The notes beneath the pieces were generated by a model. The model did no database searches and was not told where the DNA came from. It worked only from the letters and a program-made list of their open reading frames with translations. From Halosolutus amylolyticus (lineage in GTDB: Archaea > Halobacteriota > Halobacteria > Halobacteriales > Natrialbaceae): 64,000 nucleotides of DNA. Where the stretch lies: assembly GCF_023566055.1 (NCBI RefSeq), contig NZ_JALIQP010000006.1:169176-233175 (forward strand), in the 5' to 3' direction. Every line of letters begins with the position of its first letter. Positions within the stretch are counted from its first letter, which is position 1. The translations under genes and the position numbers were made by a program. Shown here one piece after another: positions 34,256-43,787 of the stretch.

Positions 34256-36001
34256 ATGGAGGACGGAGGGCCGCCGGTGACGCGACGAGAGCTGGTCGCA
34301 GGTGCGGGTGCGGCAGGAGCCAGTGCCCTCGCCGGCTGTGCGGAACGGTTCTGGTCCCAGGCGGAAAACGACGGTCCGGAACAGGTGTCGCTCACGATCA
34401 AGTCGGCCCCGACGGACGACGACGTCGTCGCGGCCAAGATCCTGAGCCAGCTCCGGGAGAACTTCCGGGCGGCAGGAATAAATACGACGCACGAACCGGT
34501 CGCGAAGGCGGATCTCTACCGCGACGTGCTCTTGCAGGACGACTACGACGTGTTCGTCCTGAAACACCCCGGATTCGACGAGTACGACGCCGTTCGCGGC
34601 CTGTTACACTCCAGGTTCGTCAGCGAACGAGGGTGGCAGAACCCGTTCAACTTCTCCGACGTGACGGCCGACGAGCATCTCGAGACGCAACGACGGTCCG
34701 GCGAATCGGAACGGCGGGAGACGCTCCGCGAGCTATTCGAATACCTCGAAACCACGGCACCGTACACCGTCGTCGCGTACCCGTATCGGTTCGGCGGCTG
34801 TCGACGGACGCTCGACGTGTCGCGTCCACCTCGATCGCTCCTCGAGTACGTCGACATCATGAGTCGCGAGGAGAACGCCTGGGTCGACGATCGGCCGCTC
34901 GAGGTCGGCGTCTACGGCGAGGGACTCACCCAGCGGCTGAACCCGATCGTCGTCGATCGCAACCGGATCGACGGCCTGCTGGACCTGGTCTACGACCCGC
35001 TCGTGCGTCGCCGGGACGACGAGATCGTCCCGTGGCTCGCGGACACGATCGACTGGGACGAAACAGGGCTCCTGGAGGCGGAGGTCAGGCTCCGCGACGG
35101 GCTGGTCTGGCACGACGGGACCGACCTCGATGCGGCGGACGTGGCGTTTACGATCGAGTTTCTCGACGATACGTCACGGGGCGCGATCGATGGCGGCGTG
35201 CCGGCTCCCCGGTATCGGGACCAACTGACGCTCGTCGACGACGTCACGACCGTCGATACGCGGACCCTCCGCTTCACGTTCGGAGATACCGTCCGTCCCG
35301 TCGCCACTCGGGTCTTTACCGTCCCGGTGTTACCGGAACACGTCTGGGCGGAGCGATCGACGGCCGTCGCCGAGCGACGGACCGAGGCCCTCGTGACCGA
35401 CAACGAGGACCCGATCGGGTCCGGCCTGTTCGCCTTCGAGGAGTCGACGGCCAACACCGAACTCGTCCTCGCGCCGTTCGAGGACCACGTCTTCCGCCGG
35501 CGGACGGTCGATCGACCGGACGTGTTCGAGAACTTTTCCCAGTTCGACGGCATCCGGTTCCGCATCGCCCCGAACCCTGGGTCGATGGTCGAGACGCTCG
35601 TCGACGGCGGGATCGACGTCACCGTGAGCAACGTCCCGCCGGAGCACGCCGAACCCATCCGTACCGCCTCGAACGTCGAGACGGTAGTCGGGCACACCGA
35701 CGGCTTCTACATGATCGGCTACAACGTCCAGCATCCACAGCTCAGCAATCCGCACTTCCGACGGATCCTCTCGCGACTGATCGATCGCGAGTACGCCGTC
35801 ATGGAGTACTTCGACGGCATGGCCGACCCCGCGTCCACGTACAGTTCGCTGTTCGGGTTCGCCGACGAGGGCTGGGAACACGACGAGGAACCGACCACGC
35901 CGATGTTTCCCGGCGCCGACGGCGAACTGTCGGTCCCTCGCGTCCGATCGCTGTTCGAGAACGTGGGCTACCGCTACGAGAACGACCGGTTGCTCGAGTG
36001 A
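34256..36001 (+). CDS. ABC transporter substrate-binding protein, family 5 (oligopeptide/nickel type)
   Basis: This 581-residue exported binding protein opens with a Tat-type signal and lipobox, TRRELVAGAGAAGASALAGC, anchoring it to the membrane. The family 5 fold is visible in LLDLVYDPLVRRRDDEIVPWLADTIDWDE, LRDGLVWHDGTDLDAADVAFTIEFL, GSGLFAFEE and the C-terminal GFYMIGYNVQHPQLSNPHFRRILSRLIDRE. Ligands in this family are peptides, nickel or sugars. No permease or ATPase genes adjoin it, so it is an orphan receptor or uses a transporter elsewhere. It lies 66 bp ahead of the PAP2 gene. Confidence 0.85.
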   Translation: MEDGGPPVTRRELVAGAGAAGASALAGCAERFWSQAENDGPEQVSLTIKSAPTDDDVVAAKILSQLRENFRAAGINTTHEPVAKADLYRDVLLQDDYDVFVLKHPGFDEYDAVRGLLHSRFVSERGWQNPFNFSDVTADEHLETQRRSGESERRETLRELFEYLETTAPYTVVAYPYRFGGCRRTLDVSRPPRSLLEYVDIMSREENAWVDDRPLEVGVYGEGLTQRLNPIVVDRNRIDGLLDLVYDPLVRRRDDEIVPWLADTIDWDETGLLEAEVRLRDGLVWHDGTDLDAADVAFTIEFLDDTSRGAIDGGVPAPRYRDQLTLVDDVTTVDTRTLRFTFGDTVRPVATRVFTVPVLPEHVWAERSTAVAERRTEALVTDNEDPIGSGLFAFEESTANTELVLAPFEDHVFRRRTVDRPDVFENFSQFDGIRFRIAPNPGSMVETLVDGGIDVTVSNVPPEHAEPIRTASNVETVVGHTDGFYMIGYNVQHPQLSNPHFRRILSRLIDREYAVMEYFDGMADPASTYSSLFGFADEGWEHDEEPTTPMFPGADGELSVPRVRSLFENVGYRYENDRLLE

Positions 36002-36067
36002 CCGTGCGCCGTCCGCGACGACGATCGTGAACAACCGGTCGCTATTAATGGGATCCGCCGTGTAGTT

Positions 36068-36955
36068 GTGACCGAATCCCCGATGTCGCTGGTCGGAGTC
36101 GTTCTCGAACTGACGTTCGTCGTGGCGACGATGCTCGGTACCGCGACGCTGGTCATCGTCGGTCCACGGCGGCTCGTGACAGCGCTGCGTGGGTTTCGAT
36201 GGCGGATCGAGGCCTGTGCGCTCCCGTTCGTCGCGCTCGCCGTCGTGCTGTTCGTCCGGTGGTCGACGCGGGACGTCGTCCACCGACTCGAGCGACGGGT
36301 CCTCGGGACCAACATCACGCCGTACCTGTTCGACCTCGAACGAGCGGTGTTCGGGACGACTCCTGTCGCGTTCCTCCAGTCGTTCCAGACCGAACTCCTC
36401 ACCTCGTTTTTCGTCTTCAGCTACATCTACGGCTACGCGTTCTTGCTCCTGTTCCCGCTGATCGCGTACTTCGCGCTCGACGAGATGGACTCCCTCTCGA
36501 CGCTGGTGCTCGCGTTTACCGCGAACTACGCGATCGGTCTGGTGTGTTACGTCCTGTTTCTGGCGTACGGGCCGCGAAACGTCGACCCACTCCTGTTCGA
36601 CGGCCTGCTCTACGAGTCGTTTCCCCAGGCCAGACGCCTCACGAACCAGGTCAACCAGAACACCAACGTCTTCCCCTCGTTACACACGTCGCTGTCGATG
36701 ACGGTCTTTTTCGTCGCGTGGTACACGCGCGAGAAGTATCGGCTCTGGGTGCCGATCGCCGGGTTCTTCGCGATCAGCGTCTCCCTGTCGACGATGTATC
36801 TCGGTATCCACTGGTTCTCGGACGTGGTCGCGGGGACGCTTCTCGCGTACGTTAGCGTCTACATCGGCCGCAACTACACCGTCGAGGGGATCCTCGCGTC
36901 GGTACGGGAGTTCCTCGTGACGACGTCCGAGACGAGCGGCAAACCCGACAGGTGA
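36068..36955 (+). CDS. PAP2-family membrane phosphatase/transferase
   Basis: This 295-residue membrane protein of the PAP2_3/AUR1 type has about seven helices. The phosphatase motifs C2 (FPSLHTSLSM) and C3 (STMYLGIHWFSDVVAG) are complete, including both catalytic histidines and the Asp. The first motif is of the QVNQNTNVF type found in inositolphosphotransferase-like members rather than the KxxxxxxRP form. It could act on polyprenyl or archaeal phospholipid headgroups; the substrate is unknown. The start is a GTG at 36068; an ATG five codons on is possible. Confidence 0.88.
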   Translation: MTESPMSLVGVVLELTFVVATMLGTATLVIVGPRRLVTALRGFRWRIEACALPFVALAVVLFVRWSTRDVVHRLERRVLGTNITPYLFDLERAVFGTTPVAFLQSFQTELLTSFFVFSYIYGYAFLLLFPLIAYFALDEMDSLSTLVLAFTANYAIGLVCYVLFLAYGPRNVDPLLFDGLLYESFPQARRLTNQVNQNTNVFPSLHTSLSMTVFFVAWYTREKYRLWVPIAGFFAISVSLSTMYLGIHWFSDVVAGTLLAYVSVYIGRNYTVEGILASVREFLVTTSETSGKPDR

Positions 36956-37080
36956 GCCTTCGCCCGGAGTCAGACGACCGATACCGCCGCTCGCGGATCG
37001 CCGGGCGGTAGACGCGCGACGCCCGCTCGCCGATCGCCGGCACCCGCATATTTTCATCGTCCCGACCGTCATCGACGACT

Positions 37081-38487
37081 GTGATTCTCCACTGGCACCG
37101 CCGTGATCTTCGGGGCCGGGACAACCGTGGACTGGCCCGTGCCGCGGGCGACGATCCGATCGTGCCGTGTTTCGTCCTCGATCCGACGGTCCTCGACCAC
37201 GCATCGGCGGTCCGCGTCCGCTGTCTGCTCGACGCGCTCGCGGGACTCAGAGCGTGGTACCGTGAGCGTGGCAGTGACGTGCTCGTCGTCCGCGGGGAGG
37301 CCAGCGCAGTTGTTCCCGCTCTCGCAGCCGAGTACGACGCATCCACCGTCGTCTGGAACGAGGACTACAGCGGCCTCGCTCGCGATCGGGACCGGGCGGT
37401 CACGGCCGCACTCGAGGACGACGGAATCGCGGTCGAGACGGTCCACGACGCCGTTCACCACGAACCGGGATCGATTTCGCCGAACCAGGGCGAGCACTAC
37501 TCGGTGTTCTCGTACTTCTGGAAGAAGTGGAAAGACCGCCAGAAGGCCGCCCCGATCGAGCCGCCGGACGCGGGCGACCTCGCCGACGTCTCGGGGGAAC
37601 CGCTACCGTCGCTGGACGAACTCGGGTTCGACGAACCCGAGGCGTCCCCGCCGACCGTCACGCAGGAGCGAGCCCGCGAGCGCGTCGCCACGTTCTGTTC
37701 GGGTCCGATCTACCGGTACGCCGACGAGCGCGACTACCCAGCCGCCGGCGCGACCTCTCGGCTCTCCGCGCACCTCAAGTGGGGGACGATCGGGCCACGG
37801 GCGGTCTACGCGGCCACCGAGCGGGCGGCCGATCGAGCCGGATCGGCCGACGAGGCGGCGAGCGTCGAGGCGTTCCAGCGCCAGCTCGCGTGGCGGGAGT
37901 TCTACGCGCACGTGCTCGCGTACAACCCGGACATCGTCACCGAGAACTACAGCGGCTACGCGGCCGAGATCCAGTGGCGTAACGACCCGGACGAACTCGC
38001 CGCCTGGAAGGCCGGCGAAACGGGGTATCCGATCGTCGACGCCGGAATGCGCCAACTCCGCGAGGAGGGCTGGGTCCACAACCGCGTCCGGATGATCGTC
38101 GCGTCGTTCCTGACCAAGGACCTGTTGATCGACTGGCGCGAGGGCTACGACTGGTACCGGCGAAAACTGGCCGACCACGACACGGCCAACGACGTCGGGG
38201 GCTGGCAGTGGGCCGCCTCGACGGGGATGGACGCCCAGCCGTACTTCCGGGTGTTCAACCCGATGAAACAGGGTCGCGACTACGACCCCGACGCCGAGTA
38301 CGTCACAACCTACGTCCCCGAACTCGCCGACGCGACTCCGGCGGAGATCCACGGGTGGCACGAGCAGACGCCCGCCGATCGCGAGCGGATCGCACCCGCG
38401 TACCCGGCACCGATCGTCGACCACGCCGATCGCCGGGAGCGGGCGATCGAGGCGTTCGAGCGGGCGCGTGGGGACGACCCGGAGTAA
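37081..38487 (+). CDS. phr: Deoxyribodipyrimidine photolyase (class I CPD photolyase)
   Basis: This 468-residue light-dependent repair enzyme reverses cyclobutane pyrimidine dimers. The antenna Rossmann domain (1-130) opens ILHWHRRDLRGRDNRGLARAA. The FAD domain shows SRLSAHLKWGTIGPRAVY, QLAWREFYAHVLAYNP, YPIVDAGMRQLREEGWVHNRVRMIVASFLTKDLLIDWREG and GGWQWAASTGMDAQPYFRVFNP. It starts at a GTG with an ATATTTTC box 28 nt upstream. Such photorepair is prominent in halophiles exposed to strong sunlight. Confidence 0.95.
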   Translation: MILHWHRRDLRGRDNRGLARAAGDDPIVPCFVLDPTVLDHASAVRVRCLLDALAGLRAWYRERGSDVLVVRGEASAVVPALAAEYDASTVVWNEDYSGLARDRDRAVTAALEDDGIAVETVHDAVHHEPGSISPNQGEHYSVFSYFWKKWKDRQKAAPIEPPDAGDLADVSGEPLPSLDELGFDEPEASPPTVTQERARERVATFCSGPIYRYADERDYPAAGATSRLSAHLKWGTIGPRAVYAATERAADRAGSADEAASVEAFQRQLAWREFYAHVLAYNPDIVTENYSGYAAEIQWRNDPDELAAWKAGETGYPIVDAGMRQLREEGWVHNRVRMIVASFLTKDLLIDWREGYDWYRRKLADHDTANDVGGWQWAASTGMDAQPYFRVFNPMKQGRDYDPDAEYVTTYVPELADATPAEIHGWHEQTPADRERIAPAYPAPIVDHADRRERAIEAFERARGDDPE

Positions 38488-38589
38488 CGATCACCGACGC
38501 CTCGGCGCGACCGTCCCGGGACCGGGATTACCTGTGGCGTGTTTCCGTCTGCCAGTATGCTTATGAACGCGACCCGTCTAGAATCGGGT

Positions 38590-38919
38590 ATGTCCTCTTC
38601 GACTACCCCGTCGACGTCTCCCGATTCGATGCCGCCGAGCCAGGCTATCGTCGAGGCGATCGCCGCGCGGGATGGGGTCGACGTAACCGACGTCGTGCCA
38701 CCGGCCTACGAACCGTTGCACGCCGTCGTCGACCCGGAGGCGCTCGACGCCCTGTTTCGACCGATCGCGTCCGGGGCGCCGGCGTCACGGAACGCCGTCG
38801 ACACGCGCGTCGTCCTGGAGTACGAGGGGTCCGAGGTCACCGTCTACAGCGACGGGAACGTCGAGCTATCCGACCCGTCGACCGGCGACGAATCCACCGG
38901 GGATCCGATCGGGGAGTGA
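38590..38919 (+). CDS. HalOD1 output-domain protein
   Basis: This 109-residue protein is largely a halobacterial output domain 1: PPSQAIVEAIAARDGVDVTDVVPPAYEPLHAVVDPEALDALF, then VLEYEGSEVTVYSDGNVEL. HalOD1 proteins are suspected signalling outputs of haloarchaeal two-component networks, but free-standing copies like this one are of unknown function. A CTTATG box about 28 nt upstream supports the start at 38590. The C-terminal tail is acidic. Monocistronic. Confidence 0.85.
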   Translation: MSSSTTPSTSPDSMPPSQAIVEAIAARDGVDVTDVVPPAYEPLHAVVDPEALDALFRPIASGAPASRNAVDTRVVLEYEGSEVTVYSDGNVELSDPSTGDESTGDPIGE

Positions 38920-38965
38920 CGATTCGCGACGGGCACCGGATCGCGTCGGTGTCGGTCCACGCCCG

Positions 38966-39145
38966 TTACCGGATCGTGTACGTGACGATGTCGTCGCAGT
39001 TGCAGGTCGGACACGCCCGTGCGCCACGTTCGACCGACGTCCCACAGCGGCGACACTCGACGACGACCGTCCGACTCCGACCGCCGAACAGCCCTGCGAT
39101 CGCGGCACGGACGGACCGACCGGACGATCGAGATCGATCTGTCAT
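38966..39145 (-). CDS. Small zinc-ribbon protein
   Basis: This 59-residue protein opens MTDRSRSSGRSVRAAIAGLFGG (basic helix) and continues RTVVVECRRCGTSVERGARACPTCNCDDIVTYTIR. CxxC (residues 33-36) and CxxCxC (46-51) form a plausible zinc ribbon. It is short, with a basic N-terminal part that is unusual among acidic halophile proteins. Nucleic-acid or protein interaction is likely; specific function unknown. I prefer the internal Met because the upstream codons look like intergenic sequence. Confidence 0.68.
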   Translation of the reverse strand: MTDRSRSSGRSVRAAIAGLFGGRSRTVVVECRRCGTSVERGARACPTCNCDDIVTYTIR

Positions 39146-39259
39146 GGTACGACGGTTTCGGATATCACAATTTGTTACAGAGTCCCTACCGGAACGATCG
39201 CGATCGTCTACCAGTCGTTTTTTCGGCACTCGATCCACTGCGACCGGGGTAGGCGGTCG

Positions 39260-40339
39260 TTATTCGCGGAGCGAGACCGTTCGTTCCTCCTCGCTGGACT
39301 GGTAGATCGCGTCGATGGTTCGCTGGACTTTCAGCGCTCGCTCGATGCTGTCGCTGACGGCCTCGTTCTGGTACTCTTCGCCGGTGATCACGTCGAAAAA
39401 GGCCTTCTGCTCGTCAGTGTGAGTGTCGTTTTGCCTGGTTTCGATGGACGTATCCTCGAGGTGGTCGGGACCGATATTGCTCGCGGAGTGAAAGGAGAGG
39501 TCCCCCTCGAGCAGGTCGAACCGGGCTGCCGACTCGGTCCCCCGGACGAGGAACTCGTGGTTCGCCGGCCGGTTCGTCGCCCACGCGACCTCGAGGGCGA
39601 TCGTCCGGTTTCCCTCACAGCGGACGAACGCCGTCGCCGAATCGTCGACGTCGAAGCCGGCGGGACCGGCATCGTCCGCCCACATGTCGAGATACGCGTA
39701 CTCCTCGCGACCGCCGAACTCGCCCCGCGTCACGCCGTTTACTTCCACCACGTCGGGATATCCGAGCAGGTACAGCGCGAGGTCGACCGCATGTACGCCG
39801 AGGTCGATGAGTGCGCCCCCGCCGGCGATATCCCTGCGGGTAAACCACGACCCGCGGCCCGGAATCCCCCGTCGGCGGACGTAGTTCGCCTCGATGTGGC
39901 CCACCTCACCGAGATCCCCCCGATCGATCCGGTTCTTGACGATCCTGACCGTGTTCGCGAACCGGTTGTTGAACCCGACCATGCAAAAACCCGCAGAGTC
40001 CGCCGCCGCGTCGGCGATTCGCTCGGCGCTCTCGATCGAGTGTGCGAGTGGCTTCTCGAGCAGGACGTGGAGATCTCTCTCGAAGGCGTCGACGGCGTAC
40101 TGCTCGTGGTACCTGTTCGGCGTCGTGATGATGACGGCGTCGACGAGATCGTACAGTTCGGTGTGATCTTCGTAGACGTCGACGTCGTATCGACGGGCAA
40201 AGCGCGTTCGTGCCTCGGCGGCGACGTCCATCCCCCCGACCAGCGACACGTCGAGGTCGCGGAGCCGTTCGGCGTGGTACTGGCCGATGTTGCCGAGGCC
40301 GACGATTCCAATCTTCGTGTCTGATCGATCGGGTGTCAT
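39260..40339 (-). CDS. Gfo/Idh/MocA-family sugar dehydrogenase
   Basis: This 359-residue NAD(P)-dependent oxidoreductase starts MTPDRSDTKIGIVGLGNIGQYHAERL, with a Rossmann GxGxxG (about residues 13-18). The family segment HVLLEKPLAHSIESAERIADAA carries the conserved EKP. RGSWFTRRDIAGGGALIDLGVHAVDLALYLLG gives the catalytic Asp/His area, as in inositol and sugar dehydrogenases. The gene lies 139 bp downstream of the sugar ABC transporter ATPase on the same strand and probably acts on the imported sugar. Confidence 0.9.
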   Translation of the reverse strand: MTPDRSDTKIGIVGLGNIGQYHAERLRDLDVSLVGGMDVAAEARTRFARRYDVDVYEDHTELYDLVDAVIITTPNRYHEQYAVDAFERDLHVLLEKPLAHSIESAERIADAAADSAGFCMVGFNNRFANTVRIVKNRIDRGDLGEVGHIEANYVRRRGIPGRGSWFTRRDIAGGGALIDLGVHAVDLALYLLGYPDVVEVNGVTRGEFGGREEYAYLDMWADDAGPAGFDVDDSATAFVRCEGNRTIALEVAWATNRPANHEFLVRGTESAARFDLLEGDLSFHSASNIGPDHLEDTSIETRQNDTHTDEQKAFFDVITGEEYQNEAVSDSIERALKVQRTIDAIYQSSEEERTVSLRE

Positions 40340-40478
40340 CGGCGGTCTCTGTGGGCAGTGGTGGCTCGTTTCGGGTCGATACACCTGAGTACGCTATACG
40401 AAACGTTGGCACTCGAGTTCCTTTGGTCCGTCGCCGACCGAGTGTGGGGCCGGGAGGAGCCAGGACGGGGTCGATCGA

Positions 40479-41666
40479 TCAACTATCCGCCTCGGTGGGG
40501 GTGGTACCGGGCTCTCGCTCGGGGAAGTCGGTGATCCCGTGGACCAGTGCCTCCCCGCTTTCCGTATCGAAGAGGTGGATCTTCGATCGGTCGAGGACGA
40601 CGTCGACCTCCTGGTTCGCCTCGATCTCCGTGTCGGGAGTGACGCTCATCAGCAACTGGTTGGGCGACGTCGCCGGATCTTGCTCCATCGACCCCGCCGC
40701 GGCCTCGGAGAGCAATAGGTAGACGAAGACCTCGTCGCCCATCGGTTCGAGGACGTCGGTCTGGGCGTCGATTGGGGCCGTCGACGACTCGAGCGAGTCG
40801 GCGTACCTGGTCAGGTGGACGTCCTCCGGCCTAATACCGAGCGTAACGGCATCGCCGACGGTGACGCCCGAAACACGGGACGGATCGAAGTCGACGGTGA
40901 AGTTGTTCGTCTCGAGGCCGCCCTCGACGAGCGTCCCTTCGACGAAGTTCATCGACGGTGACCCAATAAATCCCGCGACGAACAGGTTCGTGGGTTCGTT
41001 GTAGCAGACCAGCGGCGGGGCGATCTGCTGGAGCCTGCCGTCGTTCAGGACGGCGATCCGGTTCGACATCGTCATCGCCTCGGCCTGGTCGTGTGTGACG
41101 TAGATGACCGTCGCGTCTAGCTCGCGGTGGAGTCGCTGAAGCTCCGTCCGCATGTGGACCCGCAATTTCGCGTCGAGATTCGCCAGCGGCTCGTCCATCA
41201 GGAAGACGTCCGGGTTCCGAACGATCGCGCGGGCGATCCCGACCCGCTGTTGCTGTCCGCCAGACATCTCTCCGGGCATCCGATCGAGCATTCCCTCGAG
41301 TTGGACGATATCGGCTGCCTGTTCGACGCGGCGACGGACCTCTTCGTCGTCGTACTTGCGAAGTCGAAGGCCGAAGGAGATGTTGTCGAAGACGTCCATG
41401 TGGGGGAACAGCGCGATGTTCTGGAAGACCATCGCGACCCCCCGGTCCTTCGGAGCGAGGGTCGTGACGTCGTCGTCGCCGATGTAGACCCGACCCTCGG
41501 TCGGCTGGGTCAGGCCGGCGACGGTCTCCATTGTCGTCGACTTCCCACAGCCCGACGGCCCGACGAAGGTGACGAACTCGCCGTCTTTGACCTCGAGGCT
41601 GATATCGTCGACCGCCGTTTCCTCACCGTACCGTTTCGTGATGTGTTCGAGTTGTACTCGTGCCAT
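40479..41666 (-). CDS. Sugar ABC transporter ATPase (UgpC/MalK/MsmX type)
   Basis: This 395-residue ATPase shows Walker A GPSGCGKSTT (about residues 37-46), signature LSGGQQQRVGIARAI-like MSGGQQQRVGIARAIVRNPD (about 135-150), Walker B VFLMDEPLANLDAKLR and the switch His in VTHDQAEAMTMSNR. A C-terminal TOBE domain (about 240-375) includes LGIRPEDVHL, typical of MalK-like subunits that serve carbohydrate importers. It follows the second permease after 4 nt and energises that system. Confidence 0.94.
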   Translation of the reverse strand: MARVQLEHITKRYGEETAVDDISLEVKDGEFVTFVGPSGCGKSTTMETVAGLTQPTEGRVYIGDDDVTTLAPKDRGVAMVFQNIALFPHMDVFDNISFGLRLRKYDDEEVRRRVEQAADIVQLEGMLDRMPGEMSGGQQQRVGIARAIVRNPDVFLMDEPLANLDAKLRVHMRTELQRLHRELDATVIYVTHDQAEAMTMSNRIAVLNDGRLQQIAPPLVCYNEPTNLFVAGFIGSPSMNFVEGTLVEGGLETNNFTVDFDPSRVSGVTVGDAVTLGIRPEDVHLTRYADSLESSTAPIDAQTDVLEPMGDEVFVYLLLSEAAAGSMEQDPATSPNQLLMSVTPDTEIEANQEVDVVLDRSKIHLFDTESGEALVHGITDFPEREPGTTPTEADS

Positions 41667-41670
41667 TGTG

Positions 41671-42753
41671 TTACTCCTTGAGTCCGCCTGCGGTCAGTCC
41701 GCTAACGATCTTTTCCTGCGCGATCACCACGAGAATCGCGACGGGGAGTACCCCGATGATGCTCGCGGCGGCCATGAGGTGGTACAGCACCTCGTACTGT
41801 CCCTGGTAGGCGAGGATCCCTTCGAGGATCGGCGCCCAGTTCTGGGGCTGTCCGTCGGTCATCAGGAACGAGAAGAAGAACTCGTTGTAGACCGCGATGA
41901 ACGTCAGCACGCCGGCGGTCGCGACGCCGGGTGCCGACAGCGGGATGATGACCCTGAACAGCGCGCCAAGCCGAGTCGTCCCCTCGACGCGCGCGGCGTC
42001 TTCGAGGCCGTCGGGAATCTGTGCGTAGAAGGTGGTGAGGATGAAGATCGCGAGGGGCATGAAGATCGCCGACAGCGGCGTCACGATCGCGAACGGCGTG
42101 TTGTAGAGGGTCCCGTCGCCGGTGATCGGTTCGAGCACCGCGAAGCTGGTGTTGAACAGGTCGTTCAACGGGATGAAAAACGCCGCCGGTGGGAAGAACG
42201 AGATCACTAGCACGAGCAACATCAGCGGGACCCGGCCGGGGAACTCGAGGCGTCCGAACGCGTAGCCGGCGAGGCTCCCGACGACCAGGACGACGACCGT
42301 CGAGCCAAGCGCGATGACGAAGCTGTTGAACATGTACCAGTGGAAGGGAATCGTCTGGAACACCTCGACGAACACGCCCGGGTTGAACCCGTTCGGCGTG
42401 AAGAGAATGTCCTGGAGTTGTCCCTCCGGGGTCAGCGCGACCATGAGCAGCCAGTAGAACGGGAACAGCGTCGTGAACAGGAAGAAAATCGCGGCGACGT
42501 AGAACATCGCCCGGTAGACGCGCTCGGGGTGGGAGATCGAGTCGGCCACCCACTGCTGGAACGGTCCCCGATCGAGTTCCGCGTCGCGGTCGTCCTCGAG
42601 AACCGTGCCGCCGTCGGTTCGGTGGCCGGCCGCCGAACCGGGGCCGTACTGACTCGACCGATCGGTGGGACCGCCTGCGTCGCTCGTCGGTCCGTGATCG
42701 GTGGTCGATTCCGTTCGATCGTCGTGGTCGGTGGGATCGTTCGGGGCAGTCAT
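41671..42753 (-). CDS. Sugar ABC transporter permease, MalG/UgpE type
   Basis: This 360-residue permease has an N-terminal hydrophilic region of about 85 residues rich in Asp, Thr and Gly, longer than in typical MalG homologues. Six membrane helices follow from about 92 to 345. The EAA loop is present as ALEDAARVEGTTRLGALFRVIIPLSAPG (here GLEDAARVEG...). The start ATG overlaps the stop of the upstream permease by one base (TGATG). It forms the channel with the MalF-type partner and is driven by the ATPase at 40479. Confidence 0.92.
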   Translation of the reverse strand: MTAPNDPTDHDDRTESTTDHGPTSDAGGPTDRSSQYGPGSAAGHRTDGGTVLEDDRDAELDRGPFQQWVADSISHPERVYRAMFYVAAIFFLFTTLFPFYWLLMVALTPEGQLQDILFTPNGFNPGVFVEVFQTIPFHWYMFNSFVIALGSTVVVLVVGSLAGYAFGRLEFPGRVPLMLLVLVISFFPPAAFFIPLNDLFNTSFAVLEPITGDGTLYNTPFAIVTPLSAIFMPLAIFILTTFYAQIPDGLEDAARVEGTTRLGALFRVIIPLSAPGVATAGVLTFIAVYNEFFFSFLMTDGQPQNWAPILEGILAYQGQYEVLYHLMAAASIIGVLPVAILVVIAQEKIVSGLTAGGLKE

Positions 42754-43787
42754 CAGGTCAACCCTCCTCCCTCGGTGTCGCGGAAGAACAGGACGTAGAC
42801 GCCGATGATGAGGCCGATCACGAGTGCGGTCGCGAACGCGACGGCCGCCGCCGTCGCGAAGATGCGCGTCCCGCCGAACATCGCCTCGACGACCAGACAG
42901 GTCAGCGAGGGGACGGTGGTACAGCCGGCGGTCGACTCGATCAGGCCGAACACGCGCATCGCGTCCATCGTGCGGAACAGCATCGCGACGAGCAGTGCGG
43001 GCATGACCAGCGGCAACGTGATCAGCTTGAACCGCTGCCACGGTGACGCGCCCGCGACGCGCGCGACGTCGTACAGGCTTCGGTCCACGCTCTGGAGCCC
43101 GGCGAGGATGAGCAGGGCCATGAACGCCGACGACTTCCAGATGTCGGCCACGAGGATGATGAAGAACGCGTCGCGGCTATTGGCCAGCGGGGCGGCGCTG
43201 AAGACGCCGAGCCACTGCATAATGTCGGTCCCGAACCCGACCTCCGGCTGGAAGATCAGGAAGAAGATCATCCCCTGGATGACGATCGGAACGGCCCAGG
43301 GCAGGATGATCGCGACGCGAACCCAGCGACGCCCGCGGAAGTCCTGATCGAGGACGTAGGCCTGTCCGAAGCCGATCACCGTCTCGAAGAAGACGCTGAT
43401 GATCGCGAACGCGAGCGTGACGAACAGCGCCTGCTGGAAGAACGGCGTCCCGAGTTCGACGAACGGGAACGATCCGGTCAGCGAGACGTCGAGGAACTGC
43501 CTGGCGAGTCGCGCGTTCCCCGTGAGGATGTCGACGTAGTTCTCGACGCCGACGAAGCCCCCGAGGGGATCCGCACCTCGCGTCTGATCCTCCCGGAGCG
43601 ACGTGATGAACGTCTGGAGCAGCGGATAGAACGCGATCAGCGTCAGCAACGCGAACGCCGGCAACAACAGCAGGTACGCGTAGGCCGCCTCGCTCAAGTT
43701 CTCCATCCAGTTGACGACCGCGTTTCCGGTCCGCTCGCGATCGGGGCTCGTCTCACCGCCGGTTATCGTATCGATGTCAGTCGACAT
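42753..43787 (-). CDS. Sugar ABC transporter permease, MalF/UgpA type
   Basis: This 344-residue permease has about six or seven helices: the first at about residues 37-57, and the last leading to LIIGVYVLFFRDTEGG. The EAA loop is SVDRSLYDVARVAGASPWQRFKLITLPLVMPALLVAM. The periplasmic-side segment between helices 1 and 2 is long, as in MalF/UgpA proteins. I start at MSTDIDTITGGE; the start lies 11 nt inside the 3' end of the binding-protein gene. Its partner is the MalG-type permease downstream. Confidence 0.92.
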   Translation of the reverse strand: MSTDIDTITGGETSPDRERTGNAVVNWMENLSEAAYAYLLLLPAFALLTLIAFYPLLQTFITSLREDQTRGADPLGGFVGVENYVDILTGNARLARQFLDVSLTGSFPFVELGTPFFQQALFVTLAFAIISVFFETVIGFGQAYVLDQDFRGRRWVRVAIILPWAVPIVIQGMIFFLIFQPEVGFGTDIMQWLGVFSAAPLANSRDAFFIILVADIWKSSAFMALLILAGLQSVDRSLYDVARVAGASPWQRFKLITLPLVMPALLVAMLFRTMDAMRVFGLIESTAGCTTVPSLTCLVVEAMFGGTRIFATAAAVAFATALVIGLIIGVYVLFFRDTEGGGLT